NCBI GenBank assembly: GCA_002728675.1
Contig: PBVL01000011.1
Span: 1-32,647, forward strand
Length of the DNA stretch: 32,647 nt
Direction: 5' to 3'
Origin: Gammaproteobacteria bacterium
GTDB lineage: Bacteria > Pseudomonadota > Gammaproteobacteria > Pseudomonadales > Azotimanducaceae
Shown: piece after piece, positions 15,942-25,264 of the stretch
How positions within the stretch are numbered: the first letter of the stretch is position 1
How the letters are laid out: each line of letters begins with the position of its first letter
The notes under the pieces: model-generated
The model's database searches: none
What the model saw: the letters and a program-made list of their open reading frames with translations, nothing else
What the model was told of the DNA's origin: nothing
Program-made: the position numbers and the translations under genes

Positions 15942-17723
15942 ATGTCACTATTCAGCAACGCCGTCCATCGATACCGGTCGGGCGGACGCGTGTCCCCGAA
16001 ACCCCGTTCCAATCCCGGCCATCCACGTCCCGCACCGCGCCTGCGTCTTGTCATTATAGGCGCCCTTGGCCTTGCGTTAGAAGGCTGCGTGGCGCCCGAA
16101 CCGGTCCGTGATCCGGTGCCAGGCGCCGCAGCACCGGTGCAGATCGGGTCCGAACTCCGTGAGTCCGCAGGCCCCGCGGCACGCACGCAGCAAACCACCC
16201 TGCCGCCCGCCCCGGTCGAGCCCGATTCGCCAGTAGCAGCGAGCGAGCCCGATACCGTCGCGGCGGAACCCGCGCCGCCTCCGCACCCGGGTCTCTGGTC
16301 ACACGTCGCACGCGCTCTGTCACTCGAGCATGAGGCAGACCGCCAGCGCGTCCAGTCCGAGCTCCGTTGGTATCGGAAAAACCCCGACTACATCCAGCGT
16401 GTGACAACCCGCGCGGCCCCTTACCTCCCCTACATCGTTGCCGAGATCGATCGGCGCGGATTGCCCACCGAGCTTGCCCTGCTGCCGGTCATAGAGAGCG
16501 CATACGATCCCTTCGCCTACTCCCACAGTCGCGCCGCCGGGCTCTGGCAATTCGTCCCCGGAACCGCGCGCCGCTACGGCCTCAGAATCGACTGGTGGCA
16601 GGACGAACGTCGGGATGTGAAACGGGCGACGGACGCGGCGCTCACCCACCTTACCGACCTAGCGAAGATGTACAACGGCAGTTGGCTGCTCGCCCTTGCT
16701 GCCTACAACGCAGGGCCAGGCAACGTGAACAGGGCGCTCCGGCGCGCCAATGCGGCCCCTTCCGACGAGGTGTTCTGGAAGCTCCGACTGCCGCGCGAGA
16801 CTCTGACCTACGTTCCCCGACTCCTCGCTCTCAGCCACCACGTTGCAGCCGAGTACCGCGTACTGCCTGTGGTCGACTCGCCGAACCCGTGGATCGAGAT
16901 GACGTTCGACTCTCAGCTCGACCTGGCACTCGCCAGCGAGTTGTCAGATGTCGCGGTTGGAGAGCTCTACGCGCTCAACGCCGGGCTGAACAGATGGGCG
17001 ACCCCTCCTCAGGCACCTCATCGGCTGCTGCTGCCGACCGCGAGCGCCGAACGCTTCAGTGAGCGATTGGCCGAGGTCCCGCACGCGGAACGGGTTGCAT
17101 GGCAGCGCCACGTCATCCGATCCGGTGAAACCCTCGGCCTGCTTGCCAACCGCTACAAGACGACAGTCGGCTCCATTCAAAGCGCAAACCGGCTACGGGG
17201 CACTGTCATCAGGGCCGGCGATACGCTGATGATCCCGACGGCCCGACAGGCGGAAGATGTCCATCCTTACACGGCCCACGGACGCGCCGAAGCGCGGGAC
17301 GCCCGGCTGACCGACTCAATGGGTAAGCCCGCCGTGATGCATACGATTCAGCGCGGCGATACCTGGTGGGATCTGTCCCGCCTCTATGGAGTCGGCATGC
17401 GCGAACTGGCGCGATGGAACGGGCTCGGGACAACCGACCTGCTGCGCCCGGGTCAGTCCCTGAAGGTTTACAAGCGCCCGCGCCCGCAGGGTGCGGGACG
17501 CGCGACTACCCCAATCGTGTCAGGTGCCGCGCCGAGCGCCCCCGAACGGACCCGCCGGCTGTCCTATCGGGTGCGCAAAGGCGAATCTCTTTGGCTGATC
17601 GCCGACCGCTTCAACGTGAGCGTCAAGGACATCCGGGAATGGAATGCGCGCGCGAGCGGCAAGTACATTCAACCGGGTGACCGGCTGACCCTGTACGTCG
17701 ACGTGACTGCGACCGGCGAATAA
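15942..17723 (+). CDS. mltD: Membrane-bound lytic murein transglycosylase D with three LysM repeats
   Basis: MltD cleaves the glycan chains of peptidoglycan, leaving 1,6-anhydro ends, and acts at the periplasmic face of the outer membrane. Residues 35-49 form a lipoprotein-like signal ending ALEGC, although Glu at position -2 of the lipobox is unusual. The SLT domain lies at about 150-260, with the catalytic Glu in LPVIESAYDPFAYS, then GLWQFVPGTARRYGL and AAYNAGPGNVNRAL. Three LysM repeats follow, beginning at HVIRSGETLGLLA, HTIQRGDTWWDLS and YRVRKGESLWLIA. At 593 residues it is longer than the 452 of E. coli MltD, which has two LysM. The ATG lacks a ribosome site. A GTG at 15990 after GGGCGGA gives a shorter signal and may be the real start. 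Confidence 0.92.
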   Translation: MSLFSNAVHRYRSGGRVSPKPRSNPGHPRPAPRLRLVIIGALGLALEGCVAPEPVRDPVPGAAAPVQIGSELRESAGPAARTQQTTLPPAPVEPDSPVAASEPDTVAAEPAPPPHPGLWSHVARALSLEHEADRQRVQSELRWYRKNPDYIQRVTTRAAPYLPYIVAEIDRRGLPTELALLPVIESAYDPFAYSHSRAAGLWQFVPGTARRYGLRIDWWQDERRDVKRATDAALTHLTDLAKMYNGSWLLALAAYNAGPGNVNRALRRANAAPSDEVFWKLRLPRETLTYVPRLLALSHHVAAEYRVLPVVDSPNPWIEMTFDSQLDLALASELSDVAVGELYALNAGLNRWATPPQAPHRLLLPTASAERFSERLAEVPHAERVAWQRHVIRSGETLGLLANRYKTTVGSIQSANRLRGTVIRAGDTLMIPTARQAEDVHPYTAHGRAEARDARLTDSMGKPAVMHTIQRGDTWWDLSRLYGVGMRELARWNGLGTTDLLRPGQSLKVYKRPRPQGAGRATTPIVSGAAPSAPERTRRLSYRVRKGESLWLIADRFNVSVKDIREWNARASGKYIQPGDRLTLYVDVTATGE

Positions 17724-17736
17724 ACGACCCGCGAGG

Positions 17737-19611
17737 TCAATACCGTTCGACCTCGTACTCCGATTCGAGCTGGCTGCTGAATTCCGTGAAGTCGAGGTTG
17801 CCCTTGCGCGCTGCCAGAGCCCTCGAGATGCTGTCGAGCTGCTGATTGCTGCTTGCGTCCTGCGCAGCGTTGTCGACCTTCGTCACGCTGACGACGGCCG
17901 CGTCCCCGTTGGTCAACGAAACTGCCGAGACCGACTTGTCTCCCTCTGCGGGACGCGGCAGACGAAATGCCTCCTCGAGGATCTCCCGGTCCAGATCGAA
18001 CTTGTTGCGCGGAGTCTGTTCCGAACGGACCCACTCGAGACCGTACTTATCCGCAACAAATCGTGTCAGAGACCCGGACTCCAGCATTGCAACCAACTCA
18101 TCGGCCCGCTTTTTCGCCAGATCGCGGGCCTTGTCTGCCGCCAGATTTTCCCGAATTTGGGCGTCCACATCGTCGAGCGGGCGCGGCTCGCTCGGCTGGT
18201 GTGACACAACCCGGAGCACAACGTTGTGACTCGGCGTGACGGAAATCATGTCACTGTTGAAGCTGTTTTGGAGGACCTGGTCGCTGAAGGCCGCGTCGGC
18301 GACACCGGGTTCGGCGATGATGCCAGTAGGCGTTGTGCGGCCGACGTTGGCCTCCGTGCGGATCTCGAGGTCCAGCTCCGCGCCGATGTCTTCCAGCGGC
18401 ACATTTTCGAACGCCATCGTCGCAAGACGGTCAGACGCTTCCGCGAACAGGTCGCCAGCGCGCTGTTCGCGCAGGTCGGCTGCGACCTCCGCCCTGATGG
18501 CTTCGAAGTCGGGAATCGCGTCCGCCTCCATCCCCAGCAACTTGATCAGGTGGTAGCCGAAGACGGTCTTGACCGGTGCGGACACCTGATTGAGTTCGAG
18601 CGCGTACGCCGCCTCCTCGAACTCCTCGACGAATGTGCCCTTGCCTTGCATGCCGAGATCCCCGCCCGCTGCGGCTGAGCCGGGGTCCTGCGAGGTGTCG
18701 GTCGCAACTGCCGCGAAGTCTTCGCCGCCGGCGATCCGCTCAGCAATTCCGGTAATCGTCCCGAGCGCCTCTGCTTCAGTCACGTCGTCATTCGTTTCGA
18801 TCAGGATGTGCGCGAACTGGCGTCGCTCCGGCGTCGTGTAGCGTTCAAGCTCGCTGTCGTACGCCTCACGAATTTCATCTTCCGTCAGCTCCACACCATT
18901 CTCGAGATCCTGACTTCGCAGGTCGACGTATTCGAGCGTGACTGTCTCCTCCGTGGAGTAACCCGCGAGGTTGGCGTCGTACTCGCCGCGGACCTCATCC
19001 GCACTCACCGCGATCTCGCCCGCGAGGTCGGCGGCCGGCAAACGCAGGTGGGCAAGATCGCGGACCTGATCCGCAAGACTTACCGCGCGTCGCGCCTCGG
19101 GGCGCGTCAGAAACGCGGTCGCAGCGATGCCCTGGGTCATCTGTCGGATTTTCTCGTCCCGGCGCATTTCGTCCCGATAGGACAGGGGGGAAAATCCGGC
19201 GTTGCCAATCATCAGTCGAAACTGGTTGCTGTCGAACGCACCATCAACCTGAAATGCGGGCGTTTGCAGGATCACCTGGTCCACCGCCGAATCACCAAAA
19301 TGCAGATCCAGCTCATCACTCGCCGCAACCAGCAGCGTCCGCTGGATGAGATCCTGCAGTACGTCCGCGCGCAGCGTGTCCTCATCCACGGCCTGATTCC
19401 TGGCCATCAGCAGGCGGCGCCCCCGATCCACCGCAATCTGCATTTCATCAGTCGTCACGTCCACGCCACCAACCGTTGCCACCTTGGGCGTCGGTGCAAG
19501 GAAAGTCGTGATGGAGCCCATGCCAAAGAGCGCGAATACGATGATGATCAGACCGACGATCACTTTGGCAATGATGCCTTCGGATCCGTCCCGCAGCTTT
19601 TGAATTGCCAT
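17737..19611 (-). CDS. ppiD: Periplasmic folding chaperone PpiD (parvulin domain)
   Basis: PpiD is a membrane-anchored chaperone at the periplasmic exit of the Sec translocon. The 624-residue product fits E. coli PpiD (623). A basic N terminus is followed by one membrane segment (about residues 13-35), a SurA-type N domain, and a parvulin domain at about 260-345. That domain starts QFAHILIETND, with GGDLGMQGKGTFVEEFEEAAYAL in its second half. A second, degenerate region lies near the C terminus. I chose ATG 19611 because GAGGG lies eight bases upstream. Another in-frame ATG five codons earlier would place that site inside the gene. It follows hupB as in many gammaproteobacteria. Confidence 0.94.
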   Translation of the reverse strand: MAIQKLRDGSEGIIAKVIVGLIIIVFALFGMGSITTFLAPTPKVATVGGVDVTTDEMQIAVDRGRRLLMARNQAVDEDTLRADVLQDLIQRTLLVAASDELDLHFGDSAVDQVILQTPAFQVDGAFDSNQFRLMIGNAGFSPLSYRDEMRRDEKIRQMTQGIAATAFLTRPEARRAVSLADQVRDLAHLRLPAADLAGEIAVSADEVRGEYDANLAGYSTEETVTLEYVDLRSQDLENGVELTEDEIREAYDSELERYTTPERRQFAHILIETNDDVTEAEALGTITGIAERIAGGEDFAAVATDTSQDPGSAAAGGDLGMQGKGTFVEEFEEAAYALELNQVSAPVKTVFGYHLIKLLGMEADAIPDFEAIRAEVAADLREQRAGDLFAEASDRLATMAFENVPLEDIGAELDLEIRTEANVGRTTPTGIIAEPGVADAAFSDQVLQNSFNSDMISVTPSHNVVLRVVSHQPSEPRPLDDVDAQIRENLAADKARDLAKKRADELVAMLESGSLTRFVADKYGLEWVRSEQTPRNKFDLDREILEEAFRLPRPAEGDKSVSAVSLTNGDAAVVSVTKVDNAAQDASSNQQLDSISRALAARKGNLDFTEFSSQLESEYEVERY

Positions 19612-19701
19612 TGTCAAAACCCTCATCCCTGAATCAGACGCGTAGGACGCGTTTGCTCAGGAACAAACGAACTGTGTTGCTTGTGTACTGCTACAAACGA
19701 A

Positions 19702-19767
19702 AGTGGCGCGCCGCAGGGGCACGCCACTAATATCAGATTGTTTCCGACCCGCTGACGCAGAGCGTCA
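19702..19767. repeat. Two inverted repeats between hupB and ppiD
   Basis: TGACGC/GCGTCA (19753-19758 and 19762-19767, three-base loop) lies just after the hupB stop. AGTGGCG/CGCCACT (19702-19708 and 19722-19728) lies further along. Both would form hairpins in the minus-strand transcript. Neither is followed by a T run, so they are weak terminator candidates. They may instead protect the 3' end of hupB mRNA. Confidence 0.4.
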
Positions 19768-19790
19768 AATGACGATCGAACGATGGTGCG

Positions 19791-20063
19791 TTAGTTGACC
19801 GCGTCTTTAAGGGCCTTGCCTGCCTTGAACGCGGGCACTTTGGCGGCGTCGATTTTGATCTCTTCGCCAGTCTGCGGATTACGACCGGTACGGGCGGCAC
19901 GTTCGCGAACCGTGAACGTACCAAAACCAACCAGAACCACCGTTTCGCCCTCCTTCAGGGCACCCGTCACCGAGTCGATCATCGCATCCAGCGCACGTCC
20001 CGCGGACGCCTTTGTGATATCTGCAGACTCGGCAATACGCTCTATCAGTTCTTGCTTGTTCAA
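19791..20063 (-). CDS. hupB: DNA-binding protein HU-beta
   Basis: HU is an abundant nucleoid protein that bends DNA. The 90-residue product matches the family from end to end: [19 protein letters not shown] at the N terminus, the [21 protein letters not shown] arm containing the DNA-intercalating Pro, and [16 protein letters not shown] at the end. The start codon is TTG at 20063. No in-frame ATG or GTG gives the HU N terminus. GAGGGGG six bases upstream is a very strong ribosome site that would compensate. It lies between lon and ppiD, as in E. coli and Pseudomonas. Confidence 0.97.
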   Translation of the reverse strand: MNKQELIERIAESADITKASAGRALDAMIDSVTGALKEGETVVLVGFGTFTVRERAARTGRNPQTGEEIKIDAAKVPAFKAGKALKDAVN

Positions 20064-20166
20064 GTGGTACCCCCTCAGTGGAAAAGTTCGCCCATATCCT
20101 GGGCCTAAGTGGCTGGGCCCTCCGGGCTGTCCCGCGACCCGACGACCTGTCTATGACCGGTGTGGC

Positions 20167-20184
20167 GCGGTGTGCGGACACCGC
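20167..20184 (-). promoter_or_regulatory. Hairpin at the start of the hupB mRNA
   Basis: GCGGTGT (20173-20167 region) and ACACCGC pair perfectly over seven bases around a four-base loop. The hairpin begins about six bases after the hupB -10 element, so it would sit at the very 5' end of the transcript. Stems there often protect RNA from decay. The untranslated leader that follows is about 100 bases long. Confidence 0.5.
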
Positions 20185-20189
20185 AAAGT

Positions 20190-20219
20190 TTTATACCAAC
20201 GATGCAAAAACACTGTCAA
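20190..20219 (-). promoter_or_regulatory. Sigma-70 promoter of hupB
   Basis: On the minus strand a perfect TTGACA (20219-20214) is followed after 18 bases by TATAAA (20195-20190). This is the best promoter match in the window and suits an abundant protein. The 291-base interval from lon to hupB holds this promoter, the hairpin, a leader and, near the lon stop, a GGCTTCA/TGAAGCC inverted repeat (20292-20298 with 20318-20324) without a T run. Confidence 0.75.
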
Positions 20220-20354
20220 GGCAACGCCCGACTTGTGGATTCAAAGTGCAGAAAGCGGAGGCTCACGATCACTCCGGACCGCTCGGCAGGTGGCTTCAAG
20301 CACCCTTGAGGATTCACTGAAGCCGCCATGGCAATGCGGACAGGTCGGCGAATC

Positions 20355-22766
20355 TCAGTGGGCCGGAATGCGACGATCCCCATCGTCTTCTTTGCCGTCG
20401 CTTGCCGCCTTGTCCGCAGCCGGCTCTTCTTCTAGCGGCTCTGGCATACGCTGCAGCGCAACCTCGAGTACTTCGTCTATCCACTTCACGGGCTTGATGA
20501 CGAGGTCACCCTTGATATTGTCGGGTATCTCTTTCAGGTCCGGCTGATTCTCGTCAGGGATCAGTACCTCCTTGATGCCGCCACGATGTGCTGCCAGCAG
20601 TTTCTCCTTGAGGCCACCAATTCGCAACACCTGACCCCGCAGGGTAATCTCGCCGGTCATCGCCACATCCGAGCGTGCCGGGATGCCGGTCAACACGGAC
20701 ACCATCGCCGTGCACAGGGCAATCCCCGCAGAGGGCCCGTCTTTTGGCGTCGCGCCTTCGGGCATGTGGATGTGCAGATCGTATTTTTCGTGGAAGTCCT
20801 TGGCGATTCCGAGCACGGTAGCCCGACTGCGCACCACGGTTGTGGCCGCCTGAATCGACTCCTGCATGACATCACCCAGCGAGCCGGTACGGATGTGCGT
20901 GCCTTTGCCAGGGACAGCAACCGCTTCGATCGAGAGCAGTTCCCCTCCCACGTTCGTTACAGCGAGGCCGGTGACCTGACCAATCTGATCGCTTTCCTCA
21001 GCGGTGCCAAAGCTGAACTTGCGAACGCCGGAGTACTTCTCGAGGTCCTCCTCACCAACATCGATGTGCAGATTGCCGGCCTCTTCCGCCAGCGCATCCT
21101 CTTTCACCAGCTTGCGGCAGAGCTTGGCCACCTCTCGTTCCAGGCCACGCACACCGGCTTCCCTCGTATAGAAACGAATCAGCGAACGGATCGCATCTTC
21201 GCCAATCGTGAGTTCCTCGTCCTTCACCCCATTCTGGCGCATCTGCTTGGGCACGAGGTAACGCGAGGCGATATTGAGCTTCTCGTCTTCCGTGTAGCCG
21301 GGAATCCGGATGATCTCCATCCGGTCGAGCAACGGCGCGGGGATGTTCATGGAGTTGGACGTACAGATGAACATGACCTCTGACAGGTCGTACTCCACCT
21401 CGATGTAGTGATCGTTGAACGTGTTGTTCTGCTCCGGATCCAACACCTCGAGGAGCGCCGACGCCGGGTCGCCCCGATGGTCCTGTCCCATCTTGTCGAT
21501 TTCGTCCAGCAGGAACAGGGGGTTCTTCACGCCCGCCTTGCTGATCTTCTGAATGATCTTGCCGGACATGGAACCGATGTACGTCCTGCGGTGACCACGG
21601 ATCTCCGCTTCGTCGCGGACGCCGCCAAGAGCCATCCGCACGAACTTGCGATTGGTCGCACGCGCAATGGATTCTCCGAGCGAGGTCTTGCCGACGCCGG
21701 GCGGGCCGACCAGGCAAAGCACCGGGCCTTTCAGTTGTTTCACCCGCTTCTGTACCGCGAGGTACTCGAGAATCCGTTCCTTGACCTCTTCGAGGCCGTA
21801 ATGATCAGCCTCGAGCACTTTCTCGGCCGCGGTAATGTCGGTGCGAACGCGCGAGCGTTTCTTCCACGGGATGTTCAACATCCAGTCGATGTAACTGCGA
21901 ACAACCGTCGCCTCGGCAGACATCGGCGCCATCATCTTGAGCTTCGCAAGTTCGTTTGCCGTCTTGTCTTTGGCGTCCTTCGGCATGCCGGCCGATTCAA
22001 GCCGTTCCTGAAGCTCCTCCGCCTCGTTCGGGACGTCTTCCATGTCCCCGAGTTCTTTCTGAATGGCCTTCATCTGCTCATTCAGGTAGTACTCGCGCTG
22101 ACTCTTCTCCATCTGTTTCTTGACGCGGCCGCGAATCCGCTTCTCGACATTGAACAGATCGATCTCGGATTCGAGCAGCCGCATCATGTGTTCAATGCGG
22201 TCTCCGAGCGACACCATCTCGAGAATCTGTTGCTTCTCCTCGAGTTTGAGGCTCATCTGCGCTGCAATCGTGTCCACCAGGCGCGAAGGTTCGTTCACCG
22301 ATGACAGTGACGTCATGACCTCCGGCGGCACCTTCTTGCTGAGTTGGACATACTGATCGAACGACGACATCAGCGAGCGAACGAGCGCCTCGGACTCGTC
22401 CTCCGACAGCTGCTCTTCCTCGACCAGCGAGACGTCGGCGGTGAAAAAGTCGTTCGCGTCCTCCATGCGGGTGACTTCCGCACGGTAACCACCTTCGACA
22501 AGGATCTTGACCGTCTTGTCCGGCAGGCGGATCAACTGGAGGATCGTGGCAACAGTGCCGAACGCGAACAGGTCGTCAGGGGTCGGGCTCTCCTGCTCAG
22601 GGTCGCGTTTCGCGACCAGCAGGACCCGCTTGTCCTTGTCATGCTTCTGGGCGTAATCAAGCGCCCGAATCGACTTCTCCGTGCCGATGAACAGTGGTTG
22701 CACGCCGTGCGGATACACCACCATGTCACGCAAGGTCACGATGGGCACGTTCTCGAGAGTCGTCAT
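20355..22766 (-). CDS. lon: ATP-dependent protease Lon
   Basis: Lon unfolds and degrades misfolded and short-lived regulatory proteins in the cytoplasm as a hexamer. The 803-residue product has the N-terminal substrate domain (from [20 protein letters not shown]), a coiled region, the AAA+ module with Walker [10 protein letters not shown] and Walker [12 protein letters not shown], and the protease domain. Its catalytic dyad S679 (PKDGPSAG) and K722 (GGLKEKLLA) falls at exactly the E. coli positions. I chose ATG 22766. An in-frame Met 15 codons upstream precedes unconserved sequence. The last 20 residues form an acidic tail ([19 protein letters not shown]), longer than in E. coli. Two terminator-like hairpins separate it from clpX, so it probably has its own promoter. 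Confidence 0.97.
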   Translation of the reverse strand: MTTLENVPIVTLRDMVVYPHGVQPLFIGTEKSIRALDYAQKHDKDKRVLLVAKRDPEQESPTPDDLFAFGTVATILQLIRLPDKTVKILVEGGYRAEVTRMEDANDFFTADVSLVEEEQLSEDESEALVRSLMSSFDQYVQLSKKVPPEVMTSLSSVNEPSRLVDTIAAQMSLKLEEKQQILEMVSLGDRIEHMMRLLESEIDLFNVEKRIRGRVKKQMEKSQREYYLNEQMKAIQKELGDMEDVPNEAEELQERLESAGMPKDAKDKTANELAKLKMMAPMSAEATVVRSYIDWMLNIPWKKRSRVRTDITAAEKVLEADHYGLEEVKERILEYLAVQKRVKQLKGPVLCLVGPPGVGKTSLGESIARATNRKFVRMALGGVRDEAEIRGHRRTYIGSMSGKIIQKISKAGVKNPLFLLDEIDKMGQDHRGDPASALLEVLDPEQNNTFNDHYIEVEYDLSEVMFICTSNSMNIPAPLLDRMEIIRIPGYTEDEKLNIASRYLVPKQMRQNGVKDEELTIGEDAIRSLIRFYTREAGVRGLEREVAKLCRKLVKEDALAEEAGNLHIDVGEEDLEKYSGVRKFSFGTAEESDQIGQVTGLAVTNVGGELLSIEAVAVPGKGTHIRTGSLGDVMQESIQAATTVVRSRATVLGIAKDFHEKYDLHIHMPEGATPKDGPSAGIALCTAMVSVLTGIPARSDVAMTGEITLRGQVLRIGGLKEKLLAAHRGGIKEVLIPDENQPDLKEIPDNIKGDLVIKPVKWIDEVLEVALQRMPEPLEEEPAADKAASDGKEDDGDRRIPAH

Positions 22767-22853
22767 ATGTTTTCCAGTCCCGGGGGTCTGTCTAATATTG
22801 GTTGATAACACGCAACTTTACTATTCGCGTGCATGCTTTCCGATGTGAGGCGC

Positions 22854-22871
22854 AAAACCGCCGATGGCGGT
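22854..22871 (-). terminator. Hairpin with T run between clpX and lon (second of two)
   Basis: On the minus strand ACCGCC-ATC-GGCGGT is followed by T residues (GGCGGTTTTGCG). The stem is six base pairs with a three-base loop. It lies about 45 bases beyond the first hairpin and probably acts as a back-up terminator of clpX. Confidence 0.5.
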
Positions 22872-22916
22872 CACAGCCCACCGTTGCAGTTCCAGAACGT
22901 CGCGTTCCACACACGG

Positions 22917-22937
22917 AAAAGGGGCCGAGAGGCCCCT
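22917..22937 (-). terminator. Intrinsic terminator after clpX (first of two)
   Basis: On the minus strand AGGGGCC pairs with GGCCCCT around a four-base loop and runs straight into TTTT. The seven-pair GC-rich stem lies 134 bases after the clpX stop. Confidence 0.65.
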
Positions 22938-23070
22938 GAGTCGTCAATGGCGGCGTCCTGAACGGGCGTCGCAATACAGTCGCATCAGACCGTGTCGCAC
23001 AAGCCAGCATGCAAGTCGCCGGATCGTTGACGCGCTGCAGCCGTCTGTCGCGACCCGCGGGTACGTCACC

Positions 23071-24345
<1,275 letters not shown>

Positions 24346-24422
24346 TTACAACCTCTTACAATTCTTTTTTGGACCGTGTTCCGGCGTGCCCCGACGGGCT
24401 CCCCGGAGGCCGGCTCTCAGCC

Positions 24423-24454
24423 ATTATATGGGATCGACTTCAAATTGGAACAAG
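24423..24454 (-). promoter_or_regulatory. Heat-shock (sigma-32-like) and overlapping sigma-70 promoter of clpX
   Basis: On the minus strand CTTGTTC (24454-24448) is followed after 14 bases by TCCCATAT (24433-24426). The sigma-32 consensus is CTTGAAA, 11-16 bases, CCCCATNT, so the match is five of seven and seven of eight, with a legal spacer. A perfect TATAAT -10 (24428-24423) overlaps it, so sigma-70 could also use the site. The start point would be about 70 bases before the clpX ATG. Confidence 0.6.
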
Positions 24455-24586
24455 CCCCGCAGTCTCGCGGGAGCAGGCAAATCCATCCATTCTGAACGCC
24501 GTATATGACTCCAGGTACGGCGGTGCCCCAGGGCCTGACGCGTCGTCTCACGCCGGGCCAAGGAACGGCCGTGGAGCTGATTTAGG

Positions 24587-25231
24587 TCAGGCCGCATTCT
24601 TCGGCGCAAGATCCTTGCGCGGCTCGATGACGGTATCGATCAGGCCATACTCAACGCTCTGCTCAGGGGTCATGAAGTTGTCCCGCTCGGTGTCCTCCGC
24701 AACCTTCTCGACCGACTGCCCGGTGTGCTCGGAGAGAATCTGATTCAGACGCCCTTTCAGGTAGATGATCTCTTTTGCCTGGATTTCAATGTCCGACGCC
24801 TGGCCCTGCGAACCACCGCTCGGCTGGTGAATCATGACCCGGGAGTTCGGCAGGCAGTGCCGCTTGCCTTTCGCGCCGCCAGCGAGCAGCAGCGCACCCA
24901 TGCTGGCCGCCTGGCCAACGCAGAGCGTGTTCACGTCACAGTTGATGTACTGCATCGTGTCGTAAATCGCGAGCCCGGACGTCACCGACCCGCCGGGCGA
25001 GTTGATGTACATCTGAATGTCCTTGTCTGCGTTGACAGACTCGGCAAACAGCAGCTGCGCGACCACGATGTTGGCCACATGATCGTCGATACCGCCGACG
25101 ACAAAGATGATGCGGTCCTGCAGCAGGCGCGAGTAAATGTCGTACGAGCGCTCGCCACGGGCAGTCTGCTCCAGAACCATGGGCACGTAGCCCAGGCCCT
25201 GCGGCGCCTGCCGAATGATGTCTTGTGCCAT
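24587..25231 (-). CDS. clpP: ClpP proteolytic subunit
   Basis: ClpP forms the double-ring serine protease that ClpX and ClpA load with substrates. The 214-residue product has the catalytic triad S110 ([11 protein letters not shown]), H135 ([10 protein letters not shown]) and D184 (TERDNFM), in line with E. coli. The handle helix and the oligomer interface ([21 protein letters not shown]) are intact. ATG 25231 has GGAGAG five bases upstream. An in-frame TTG eight codons earlier lies in unconserved sequence. It follows tig after 33 bases and is probably co-transcribed with it. Confidence 0.97.
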   Translation of the reverse strand: MAQDIIRQAPQGLGYVPMVLEQTARGERSYDIYSRLLQDRIIFVVGGIDDHVANIVVAQLLFAESVNADKDIQMYINSPGGSVTSGLAIYDTMQYINCDVNTLCVGQAASMGALLLAGGAKGKRHCLPNSRVMIHQPSGGSQGQASDIEIQAKEIIYLKGRLNQILSEHTGQSVEKVAEDTERDNFMTPEQSVEYGLIDTVIEPRKDLAPKNAA

Positions 25232-25247
25232 GTTTCTCTCCACGTTT

Positions 25248-25263
25248 GCAGGCAATTGCCTGC
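25248..25263. repeat. Perfect 16-bp palindrome between tig and clpP
   Basis: GCAGGCAATTGCCTGC is a perfect palindrome filling half of the 33-base gap between the tig stop and the clpP start. As RNA it could fold only with a tight loop. As DNA it has the form of a dimeric regulator site. No known operator matches it by eye. Confidence 0.55.
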
Positions 25264-25264
25264 C

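Noticed and set aside
15112-15942. 276-codon plus-strand ORF
   Set aside because: It is antisense to the YafS-like methyltransferase and has no motif.
19702-19728. Intrinsic terminator of hupB
   Set aside because: The stem is good but lacks a following T run on either strand, so I list it only as an inverted repeat.
21408-22304. 298-codon plus-strand ORF
   Set aside because: It is antisense to lon, whose catalytic and ATPase motifs are intact. The long open frame is an effect of high G+C.
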